This document shows, in pieces, positions 53,941 to 64,000 of a stretch of 64,000 nt of DNA. Location: contig JAMKCF010000019.1 in NCBI GenBank assembly GCA_023634235.1, positions 8,449,684 through 8,513,683 on the forward strand, given 5' to 3'. The translations under genes and the position numbers were made by a program. The notes below the pieces were generated by a model. That model did no database searches, was not told the origin of the DNA, and was given only the letters and a program-made list of their open reading frames with translations. The stretch comes from Pisaster brevispinus (lineage: Eukaryota; Echinodermata; Asteroidea; Forcipulatida; Asteriidae). Every line of letters begins with the position of its first letter. Position 1 is the stretch's first letter.

Positions 53941-55086
53941 TGATCTTTGTAGATTTACTTTGGAGAGTTGCCCTGAATTTTCCTTCACTAGCCAGTGTAT
54001 CCAGAAAGTTTGATCCTAGAATGTCCAAGTGCAGTTCACTGTTGCTTATCTTCATTTTGCTTTCTTTAGACCTTTTTTTTTTAATGATGGCACATCTGCG
54101 AGTTTTGCCAAAGTTTTGCTGACCTCAAACGATCGGGCGTCCTTCACTGCAAAAAAAAAATATATATATAGCAATTTAACATTCAGTAAGTTTTTCATTC
54201 GATAAGTTACCCATATCACTATATTAAATAAATTGTGATACCCAAAACAAAAAGTACACATTACATGTTCTCATGTGTTCTTCTTTAATTTTTTTTAAAG
54301 GGCAGTTTTGTGTCAACCTAGTTATGTATTTTGCGATACCAAATGGTAGTCAGTGTTTGTAAACAAAAGACAAGTCTATTACTGTTAGTGCGGTGGCTAG
54401 TGTGTTAGACATATACATGCAGGTCAGATATTCCTCAATGGGGCATCATATTGTAACATAAAAATTGTATTAATTTGAAGACTTGATTTTTAAAGGTTGG
54501 ATAGAGTAGCGTGTGATCATTGTACAGATTAGTTTCAATCTCATCTTGAAACTAATTAGTTCAGAAAAACTCATCAATCATGAAGTCTTTTCCAGTATCA
54601 ATTCTCCGAACAGATATTTCCAACTGGAATGCTTTCAAAGTTAAGAAAATGATGTTTGAAAGCCCGCCGAAAAAATAACTTTTGCCTTCAAAAACACGCA
54701 TGTGAACCTGCAAAAAATAATAATAATCTCCTGTTCTTTTTATGGTGCTCACAGAAACATGACGACAGGCTGTTTTGTTGTACTGTGAGTTTATTGATAA
54801 ACTAGAGGATGGGAATGAATTTACTTCCCCAACAAATATTGATATATCATCCCCTTAAAGCATACTAAACGGTCTCAAATATGTCAAAGTGGAGTGTACT
54901 TTATTAATGACTGTTCTACATTTAATATCGATTTTGGAAGCTGTCTGTTGGACTACTAGGCAGCTAGGAGAGAAGCTTCCAGCTGTTTGAACTTGTGCCT
55001 GGCCAGCCGACCAATATTAAAGTAGACCCCTGTAGACTCTTTGTTTTTGACGGGGTGTATGGAGGTGAAATGGAATTCTCTCCTGA

Positions 55087-55695
55087 CCGTACCAAAATGT
55101 CTAATTTATTCCAATCAAAATTAGTTGGATTGATTTGGAAAGAATTGGATTGAGTTGGTATTGAGTTGATGTGAGTTGGTTTATTTTAGAATACTGAATT
55201 TCCAATTGGAATACAATTTTAGACCAACTCAGTCCAATTGGAAATCCAGTTGTAGTCAGTTGGCTTGATTTAATTGAGTTGGAATTAGTTGGAATTTGTT
55301 TCTACCAATTGGAAATTTTACCTCCCAATATTTTTCCATTTGGAAATTTTATTTCCCAATAGGGTCCAGTTGGAAAAACAATCTTCATATTTTTGTCCAA
55401 TGTCACCAAATAGGATATCCCCATAAGTTTTTGGACTGTCAACCCAATGGGTTTAAACTACTTGTTTTTCTCAATGGTCTAATGATTGGTATCAATCTGT
55501 CGAACTATCAATCTGTCAGACTGATGGGCTGTCAGACCAATGGGCTGTCAGACCAGTGGATAAAAACTTAGTTTTGGGTGTAGTTGAAAATATCCAATTG
55601 GGTCTAGTTGGAAAAAAAATCAGACTGAATCTAACTGAGTCCAATTGTGTCCAAATGTTTCCAATTGCAAAATTGAATTGGAAATTTTGGTACGG
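55087..55695. mobile_element. Large MITE made of CCAATTGG-like repeats
   Basis: The ends CCGTACCAAAATGTC (left) and inverse ATTTTGGTACGG (right) bound about 600 bp saturated with TTGGAATTGG/CCAATTGGAAA motifs in both orientations and a later block of GGGCTGTCAGACCA(A/G)TGG repeats (about 55526-55560). Confidence 0.55.
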
Positions 55696-56410
55696 GGACC
55701 TACATGTAGACATTCCCTTCAGTCCTAATCCTCCAAAATCAGCCAAGAAGAGTGTATCGTTGGATCCATATCGTTCCTCCAATCCACTCTTGCAATTTAA
55801 TGTACTTCTTGTACTTTAGATGTCTTTAAAAAATAATAATAACACTAATTATGTTTAGAATGTAAATTTATTTCCCAGACCATACCTCCTTGAATTATGA
55901 TTCTGTCTGGTTCTTGGCACTAGTGTCCTTGAGCAAGATTTCAAATATCATAATTGCTTTGTCATTTGGATGGGACATTAATTGGTAGGCCCCTTGAGAT
56001 GGGATTGTTAGTGCACATAATAGAACCCAGAACACTTATCAAGGAAGAGGAGGGGTTAACCCCAGTGACACTGGTTTACACAGCATGCACCCTTTTTTAC
56101 AGATTTCCTCAGGCTTGCGAGCTACAGTGATGAAGTTCACTTAAGAGGCATCCTTGGTTTCATTACCAGAAATATAAAAAAATAAATAATAATAAGAATG
56201 TCGAAAGGAATGGTTTAGGTCAGACATATTTTTAAAGTGCAATAGTTAGTGTATTTTTTTTTGCTAAAACCACATACTAATGCCCTTAAAAAATATTTTT
56301 TTTTTTTTACAATTAACTGTTATTGTTTTATGTTTATATTGTTACTAAGAAAAATTGACAAGCCAGAGCGGAATTTGCTTTAACAACTGAACTATCTAGC
56401 AATATGTGGA

Positions 56411-56530
56411 GTGTCATGGCCTAGCGGTTAAGAGCACCGGATTCAAGCTCTGGTGTTTGATCAGCAGAGTGTGGGTTCGAGTCCCGGTCGTGACACTTGT
56501 GTCCTTAAGCAAGACACTTAACCATGATTG
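56411..56530 (+). mobile_element. SINE head resembling a foldable tRNA-Leu(CAA)
   Basis: 56411-56496 can form a class II tRNA shape: a 7-bp acceptor stem (GTGTCAT with GTGACAC, one G-T pair), A-box TGGCCTAGCGGTTAAGAGC, anticodon stem CCGGA/TCTGG around loop TTCAAGC giving CAA, a long variable arm, and B-box GGTTCGAGTCC. The following CTTGTGTCCTTAAGCAAGAC is the SINE body shared with other copies, so it is called a truncated SINE rather than a tRNA gene. The T-stem has one mismatch. Confidence 0.65.
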
Positions 56531-56769
56531 CTTTGTAAAGTTGGGGAGGTAGTGCTTTCTGCTCTACCAGCCAGGCTTCTGATGGATGATACCCAAGCCT
56601 ACATCCGTATGGACTGTAAAGGGGGTAACCCTGTTTCAGCCCCAGGAGTAGGTGGCAACGGCCCCCTGGAAAAAATAGTTGATTGTAGCCCACACCTTGA
56701 AGTGGCCTCAGGCCTTGTGTGTCTGGCGACTTGCATTAAAAAATTTTTTTTTTTTTTAAAGTTGGCAGC

Positions 56770-56890
56770 GTGTCTATTTTGTCGATATCTTTGTTCGGGG
56801 TTGCCAGTCAGAAGTCACACAACCATATACTGCTGTGTAGCCAAGGATCACACCCAGTTTACAATACAACCTGGGTAGCAGCAGTGTAAG
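56770..56890 (-). mobile_element. SINE body fragment (same family as 37605)
   Basis: ATATCTTTGTTCGGGGTTGC, AGCCAAGGATCACACCCAG and TACAACCTGGGTAGCAGCAG are the reverse complement of the 37620-37720 body. The tRNA-like part is missing or degraded. Confidence 0.5.
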
Positions 56891-59380
56891 GGGTATGTAA
56901 CTTTACGGATTTGTTTACTCTCAATCTGAAAGTTCACTGACAATATACAAGTGTTACCAGAACCAGTTCTCCATAGAAAATGTTTCTGTACGACATGCTG
57001 TCAAAGTCAATTAAGAAACTACAAATCACTGATGCTTGCTGCAATTTAAGTGCTGTATGCTCCGTGCTTATCACACATTCGGTGACAATTTTTTCTGCAG
57101 GATTTGGGTAAACACTGAGAAGACCTATAGATACAGTCTGTGTAGAGTAAAACAAAATAACACACATAATTTGTTTAGTGCACGTAAGCATCACCATTGT
57201 GATGACATTTTCATGGGTTGGTTTTATGCAGGGATGTGCTTTCTCAATTTTTTTCACGGAAATCCGTTTTTATGTTTTTTTTCCCCATAACTTGACTCGT
57301 TTGAATCAGGTAAATCCAGTGATTAAAAAAGGGGGGTAAAATATAAGCACAATCACGATAGATTTGCGTTTTAAAAATCTTTGACAATGGATAGACTGAT
57401 AGAAAAATAATAATAACAACAAAATCCCTACCTAACTACCCTACTTTTTCTGGCAATAACAATTTTTTTAGTGTCTAGAACCCTTAAAATATGTACTTTT
57501 TAGGGTGAAAAATGTGAATATTTTTCCGCCGGGGTTGCACCCCCTGGACCCCTTCTAAACGCCTTGCTCAAACGCTCCGGCCTCGTTTCGCTCGGCTGAA
57601 GTGTAAAATTAACCGGTTCTAGACTGAAAAGCTCTGGTGACAACACTGGTCACATGTACCATCCTTGACTGTTATTTCTGCTTGTTTTTATTTAGCAGGA
57701 ATTTGTTAAGCAAAATTTGATGCTTAAGCAGCTCTATGAAATAGCGGGGCCCTCATCGAGTACTTCGGTATTCAACTGGCATTTGGATCACTGTGCATTG
57801 CGAAAGTTTCAACAGAATTTGTTTTGTTTTTTATGGAGAGAATACACTTAGCAAACAACAGTTCTATTTTATTTATGTGACCTTTAAAAAAGGTATACTG
57901 CATTACATCATTGTTTTGGGGAAGAGTAAATTAATTCCCAACCTGTAGTTTAACAAATCTGTGGAAAAAAAAATCACATTAGGTCGCCCTGTCTGAGTGA
58001 AAACATTAACAAATGGTTTCTCTTGAGTTAAACTTTGAATAATAGTCCTTTTATAGTACTTTAATATTTTTAATTTACCAGTTTGACCGGTTTGTAGTTT
58101 AGTTTGATCCACATGTACGGACAGTGCCTCAACATTCATTGGTCTTAATACAGAAACCAAACACATCGGAATTTAATTACAAAATGCAATTAGACCAACA
58201 AACCAAGTTTGACATAATTTATTGAGTTAAGTCTTGTGTACTCTTGCATGTTTATGCATCCCCTCCCTGGAAAGTACAGTGGAAAGGGTCGCTAAATGTG
58301 AACAATTCTGCTGGTGCTTCAGAGTAAACTGGATGATGTGTAGATCATGCTAGTAAAACAATTGAAACTACTCCAGCAAGGTAAACAAGTGGGTGGATTT
58401 GTTTTCCCTCTGGACTCAGTGCTTATCATGCTTATTATGTTGGGTAAAAACACAGCTAATATTCTTTATCCCTGATGCACTTATCACATCTATTTAAAAT
58501 CCTGTTGTTGAGCGCGTACATTGTGGATACGTTAGGGCAAAAAACAAAATTTGTTATGTTGGCGTAACCCGACCGACACTAAAAATACGGCCGACCCTTT
58601 TTCTTTCTTTTTTTAGGAAAGATGAATAATAATTAGAATCTATAGAAATTAGTTTTTAATTTGTTTGAAACCATATCTGACCATTTCTATTCAATTGTAT
58701 GACGATAGCGCGTGTGGAACTTTGGAGTGCACAATGTTTCGCACAGCGAACATGCAGAAAATTGCGCAGGCGTTAACAATGTCACTGAAACATGTCATTT
58801 TCGTTGCTGGGATTATTGAAAAGAGAAAAAAAAAAACCTACCTACCCTATTTTTTTCTGGCCCGTCACGCCAACAGAATTTCTTTTTTTAGGCCTTAGAA
58901 ACACATCACCAAGCATTTCTGAACAGCTTTTACCAAGCGTACATCACCAAGCAATTCTGAACAGCTTTTACCAAGTGCACATCACTGCAGAGACCCATCT
59001 GGTTTTCTTCACATAGTTTGCAGCTCAATAAACCCATGTATGTTGTGTGTCCAGGCTGGCTACATGATTTATGCGTTTATATAAGTAAAGGCGTTCACAC
59101 TAGAGACAAAAACATGCCGTTTTTTAATATTACAAGCACATGTCTAAGTTGAAAAGATGTCCTAAATTAAATATTGTCATAGTAACACCTACATGTATGC
59201 TGAGACTTTTTTTTCTAATGCGCTTACAAGTCCACATGGGTAAGAGACTGAACGGAACATGTACAGTGCACTCTTCATGTTAAATGTTTCAGACATTTGC
59301 TCCGGTGTTTCAATAACAACTCCTTTGAGTGCGCTAGGACCCTTCCTGTGCACTAGTATCCTTCCTACCTGTCACTTTTG

Positions 59381-59700
59381 TCTTGGCGGGGCAGTCAAGC
59401 GCACTGGACTCGAGCTCTGGTGTTTCTGATCAGCAGAGTGTGGGTTCAAGTCCCGATCTTGACACTTGTGTCTTTAAGCAAGACACTTTTATAATAATTA
59501 TTGCTTCGTCCTTTGGATGAGACATAAAGCCGTAGGTCTTGTATGTTGTGTGATGCACGTAAAAGAACCCAGTACACTTACCGGAAAGAGAAGGGGTTCG
59601 CCTAGGTGTTTCTGGCAGTGGCTGCCAAGTTCACCGCAGCACCTTGCAAACCCTTATAAGGTGCTACATAAAAGGTATCTCATTTATAAACTTCAAAAAC
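59381..59700 (+). mobile_element. tRNA-Leu-derived SINE
   Basis: CACTGGACTCGAGCTCTGG, GTGGGTTCAAGTCCCGATC (B box), ACACTTGTGTCTTTAAGCAA, GATGCACGTAAAAGAACCCA and GGTGCTACATAAAAGG are colinear with 33131-33433 and with the inverse of 42129-42562. Confidence 0.7.
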
Positions 59701-60074
59701 TGTCTTGAAAAGTGTTTCTCGTTGTTCAAGTGCCTTGAGAATCTTATTGATGAATGCGTGGGCCATATACGACTTCATTTAATGTTCCTGTGCTGGTATT
59801 TATAGCATAAAAACAATCAAACATTTTACAATCGGTTTTCATAAAACACTATTTTGCACCCAATTTCCTTCTGCCAGGCCCATGATGTAGTGTAGTTTGA
59901 TTAAATAAAAGCCATGGCTATGGCATAAACCGTTCTCTGCCTTAGCATCAGACCCACGTGTATAAATTTCAAAAATATGCATGATATTTGCTTGACTACA
60001 CAAAGTGTACCTGGAAGCAAGCTCTGTTGATGTCGGTGTTCAAATCCCGGCTGTGTTGTAATTGTACAACACCA

Positions 60075-60267
60075 GGGCCCAATTTCATAAAACCTGTAAG
60101 CACAAACGCTTGCTAAGCACAGGACATTCTTGCTAAGCAAAAACAGGTTACCAACCAGCATTCCCTAAAGTTTACATTGCTGCCACTGGTACCCCGCTCA
60201 TTACTTGCTAAGTAAAGACATTTGCTAAGCAGAATTTTCTGCTTGACAGCTTTATGAAATTGGGCCC
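60075..60267. mobile_element. MITE family B, intact copy
   Basis: GGGCCCAATTTCATAAAACC at the left and AGCTTTATGAAATTGGGCCC at the right, 193 bp, with interior GTTACC.ACCAGCATTCCC and CCACTGGTACCCCGCTCATT. It directly abuts the next element. Confidence 0.8.
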
Positions 60268-60435
60268 AGGCCTGGAATTTCATCTTTGAGAGGGCAATGC
60301 AATTTTTCATTTTGCAAAGGGCACTTCCATTGGAAAATCTTACAGTCTATGGGAAACTTTTGAAGGGGCACAAAGGCCAAGACCAGGGGCAACAGAGGCC
60401 ATGGCCTCTGTGGCTTCCGTATAATTTCAGGCCTG
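60267..60435 (+). mobile_element. MITE with CAGGCCTGGAATT ends
   Basis: It starts CAGGCCTGGAATTTC and ends in the inverse ATAATTTCAGGCCTG, 169 bp. CAG-starting termini suggest a hAT-type end, but no target duplication is clear because it abuts the 60075-60267 element. A diverged, reversed copy is at 35442-35598. Confidence 0.6.
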
Positions 60436-61890
60436 CAACACTTTTGACCAAAATTTACTCATTCATTCTGATGACAGTTGCACCTGTGTTGTGTAAGGCC
60501 AGTTAAAGAACATATCTTATTCTGAAAAAGTGGTGTGCTGAACTGTTTGCTGCCATGGGTTGGTTCATTGGTTGCAGATTGTCCCACAGCATCTTGCAAT
60601 TCCAACAGGGCACCATACATATATGAATGGGCCTCATTCCCCAAAATATGCTTTAAAAACCTCTCATTTTAAAAAATGATATCAGCCACTATGAGGAAAA
60701 CCAGCATTATACTAAATGTTCAGTTATTATTTGTGACTCGTCACTCATGAAAACTGCAGGTCTGATACTTTACCCGGATGCAATGGAGGCATTTGCCTCC
60801 ATGCCCCTAGTCATTGCCGCGATCCCCCTTGAATTGTTTGAGTACAAATTTAAATCAAATGCCCTTTAACTAGGAAAAACTGTCTTGCCCTTACATGGAT
60901 GAAGTATCCGCCTTGAAACTGTATATTACTGAGAAGAAAAATATGCCACAGTGAAAATGTTGTCAAAGGTATTTCATTTTTTTCATTTTTTTTTCCTCCT
61001 CGTCTTGTCTTGCCTCCTTAGAGACGTCTCAGCCCATCAGGTTGTCTGTCTTTTAACAGTGAAGGATAATTGTCCAATTAGTGTGTAATTCGGTCTTAAT
61101 ATTTGCATCAATTATTTACCAACCGCTCCAGGAGATGAAGTTTGAATCATTCAGAGACTCATTAAAATGGTGATTAAATGCTGCAAGGTCTCAACAACCA
61201 AAAAGGGGTGAAAAAAGAGAGACAGAGAGATCTAAGGGGTACAAATTGTTACTGTTTGCATTTCTAGACATTTGTGGCAATGAAACTTAGGATACCATAA
61301 GAGCTAGCATGAACCTATTTCACACTGGAGAAAAATATAGTTAAAACCTATTCACATTTGAAGTACTAACCCCTGCAAACATCCAGCATTTTCCCAGGAA
61401 ATAGCTACCCCTTCTTGGGAATAGGTTTAAGCAAGACAACTCCCTGGGTTTAGCATACTGAATGTTTTATTATTTTTTTCTCAGGAAAACTGCATCAAGT
61501 GTGAAACAAATATGGGATGGCGGTGGGGTTGAGATCCCCCAGAGTTTTCCTGAGGGTTTTATTTCCTCGGAATTGATTTAATAGTTTTAAAAGGGCTGTG
61601 GCTGGGAGACCTTAGAGAAAATTTGTTATTAAGAAGAGTGCTTGCCTTAAACCAGGAGCACTGGGAGTCATTCCAGCCCTAGATCCATCCATGAAATTAA
61701 GTGTTCTGGATTTTGATTTATGTGCACTACCTAGCTAAGTACGTTATACGCAAGATGGCGTATTGTCGCATCCAGAGGACATAGCAGTCATGGTAAAGTG
61801 TCTCACTCAAGGACACAAGCTCCATGAAAGCCAGCCAGCAGGGATTTGAGCTGGATGATATATGTCTTCGATGTACAGGTTTGTCCTCTA

Positions 61891-62402
61891 TGAGGTCGTT
61901 CAGACAAAGTACTAAAGTCAGTTTTAAGGCAGTTTTAACTCATTCGGGTTTAACTTTGTGTGTCTGAACGCTCTTAAAACTTAACCGAATTGGTTTGAAC
62001 CCGAACTAGTAAAATTGGTCGGCTAGGGTGGATTAATGCTAAACCACTTCGGGTTTTTCTTTTAGCGCGGTATGTGGACAGAATCAAGTTAACTTCATCC
62101 GCTTTAAGTCCTCACCGGCGACCGCTGACCCAGGATGTGTTGTGTAACACGCCATAAATTGTGAAAGCGCGGGTCTTTTGTACACGTTTGTTTGTATGGT
62201 TTGCGGGGTTTATGTAAATGTAGCGGATGTTGTTGTGTTGGGTCACGGTGCTGTTTTACCTAAAACCAAAGAGTGAAGATAAACCATGTTGAGCTTCGAG
62301 CTGTCTTACCTCAAGGTAGTTTTATTTTTATGACCCCCCCCCCCCCACCCGCTGCTCGAAAATTAAACTGGTTGGGTCTAACTTTATTACGCTGTCTGAA
62401 CA
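61891..62402. mobile_element. MITE family C (GTACTAAAGT ends), copy 2
   Basis: It starts TGAGGTCGTTCAGACAAAGT then ACTAAAGT and ends AACTTTATTACGCTGTCTGA. Colinear with 40329-40792 (TTTTAAGGCAGTTTTAACTC, TGTGTGTCTGAACGCTCTTA and others). A C-run near 62336 has expanded. Confidence 0.7.
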
Positions 62403-62778
62403 AAACTGAAGTGTAATTGGGAAGAAACAGTCAACAAAGAGAACATTGGAAGATCATCTATGTACACAGTTGTATGGAACAGAAGTAGGCCTACTGAACA
62501 TTCAAAGGGTTTCACACATACACAAAGCATCAAATATTACTGGACCTATTCCTCAGGCCCCTGCAATGATGATTTTTCCCTCTCTAGGTTTGGAAGGGGG
62601 GAAAAAAAGAAAAGAAAAAAAAAACCACCAGGCCCCCAACTTGAAAGCTGTTCAACTGATTGCTCCATTAAACATACAATTTTGTCATAATTCACTAATT
62701 GAAAATATCTAGCGATAAAAGGCAACAGGTGTTATTGGATTAAGAATTGGATTATCTGGTTCCAAATTGTGTAGGAGG

Positions 62779-62859
62779 ACCCAAGTGCCATGACCGGGAC
62801 TCGAACCCACACTCTGCTGATCAGAAACACCAGAGCTTGAGTCTAGTGCGCTTGACAAA
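62779..62859 (-). mobile_element. tRNA-Leu SINE head fragment
   Basis: The reverse complement of CACTAGACTCAAGCTCTGG, TTTCTGATCAGCAGAGTG, GGGTTCGAGTCCCGG. Only the tRNA-like head remains. Confidence 0.6.
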
Positions 62860-64000
62860 AGTTTCATTGGAAACCGTTTAAAATAACGAATGCATAATTA
62901 TAGATTTTGTTTTTTAATTGATGAAGCCAGTGTGTTGAGATATTTGCTCTTATCTGTGGATCAGTGCAGTTCACGTTAAAGTTATGTGTAAGGCTTGAAT
63001 TGCCTTTAAGTAAAAGGTCAGTGGCATGGCTTCCCACCTGCCTTCTGCAAATATTAACAAAACTGGATTGATTTTCTATGTTTTTATTTATTTTTTTGTG
63101 GGGGTGGTGGTAACAATAAATATTCCACAAGAAAAAGAGGAAATTCCAAATCCCCTGAAGACAGTTCAAGGGTAGGGGGGATCCACACACAACCCCTCTG
63201 GCATATTAAATGGGGAAAATAACATAAAGTACGCCATCCATAACTTGATAAATATTTAAATGTTGCTAGTATGCAAGATAATTGCAATAAACTTAAAATC
63301 TAGCTGCACTAATGCATTTTTAGGTTTTGGGTGTGAACAAACCATTTTTCACTTGCAACATAAGGGGTTGTGGAAAGTCCAGTCTTCCACCACCCCGCCC
63401 CCCCCAATCAATCTTTCAAACCATAATTTATTCATGACATCACCAACCTGTGTAGAAAAACAAAGTTGTGGTAGTTACCACAAAAACCATTTGGCAAAAA
63501 CCATTTGCACCCCTTTAGATGTTTTAAATGGGAACATTTTTGGGGAAACCACTCACACCGCCTCCCCCCCCCCCCCCCGGACATTTTAAATGGGAGAAAG
63601 ACCACACATGGAATAATATGGTAGTTGGGGTGTAACTTTCTGACAGAGGTGGTAAACACTCATCAAAGTATGCATTAGCAACAACAGTAATAAATGTAAA
63701 TAACTACTAATACACACACTCTCAGTCTGTGCTCAAATGTGTTCAAATCAAATTTCTGAAAAAAAGCATTAACAAGTTATCAACACAACAAACAGAGGAA
63801 AAAATCGTACCTCCACTCAACTTGATGTAATAGTCTGTATTTGAATGGCATCCGATATCCTTCAGGGCCGGCATTAATTTATTCAGGGGGATGACATTTA
63901 CTTTAGGTGTCTTGTTTCCGTAGGATAATTGGTGCCTTCCCTGGCCCTGAGGGATGTGATTTAGCTCCTAGATGTGTTGTCTGATCTCTTTGAACACGAC

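Larger units (their letters stand above)
48144..64000. other. parp1: PARP1 intron 12 or beyond: no exon recognised
   Basis: After the exon ending at 48143 (TCAG|GTCAGT) the next expected coding block is the WGR domain, with a signature such as SWGRVG. I found no stretch encoding it on the + strand to the end of the window. The 15.9 kb is AT-rich and holds SINEs, MITEs, foldbacks and poly-A/T runs, listed separately. Between them I see nothing gene-like; open frames here are short and lack domain character. Confidence 0.6.

Noticed and set aside
1..64000. CRISPR arrays, bacterial operons, phage or plasmid features
   Set aside because: None seen. Introns, SINEs and animal gene families show this is eukaryotic nuclear DNA; the regular repeats present are minisatellites or MITEs.

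Overview
The window is animal nuclear DNA. Its genes are intron-rich and split by GT-AG introns, it is AT-rich, and it is packed with short inverted-repeat transposons (MITEs) and tRNA-derived SINEs. The gene content (tandem-repeat galectins, a rhodopsin-type peptide GPCR and PARP1) and the repeat style suggest an echinoderm, most likely a sea star. That taxon is an inference, not something read from a marker gene. All recognised genes lie on the + strand. None is a single open frame; each was assembled here from exons with matching phases.

Layout. Positions 1-19.3 kb hold two head-to-tail copies of a nine-exon, two-domain galectin gene (coding 2365-9105, 315 aa; 11986-19046, 311 aa). They were made by a tandem duplication of about 9.6-9.9 kb that also copied upstream and intronic DNA. 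Positions 19-24.6 kb have no recognised coding gene. They do carry a promoter-like cluster (two CRE palindromes and a TATA box near 20.7 kb) and a possible untranslated leader exon near 22.3 kb. A two-exon class A GPCR (360 aa) spans 24662-26940. Positions 27-31 kb are repeat-bearing intergenic DNA. From 31080 the 5' half of PARP1 runs to an exon at 48057-48143, giving zinc fingers 1, 2 and 3, a nuclear-localisation-like segment, the BRCT domain and the start of the WGR region. The remaining 15.9 kb shows no further PARP1 exon; the WGR, helical and catalytic parts should lie beyond the window.

The most interesting signal is in PARP1. The first coding exon, which carries the first two zinc ligands of finger 1, occurs four times in tandem within 1.6 kb. 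Copies 1 (31080-31208) and 2 (31718-31840) are both intact, each with its own ATG, a CxxC pair, the same donor phase and an open frame into exon 2. Copies 3 and 4 are decayed, and copy 4 is cut by a SINE. This suggests two alternative N-termini for the DNA-break-sensing finger.

The PARP1 introns also hold a 1.05-kb Harbinger-like element with a Myb/SANT reading frame, a 116-bp minisatellite, perfect hairpins, a decayed LINE fragment and many MITEs and SINEs.
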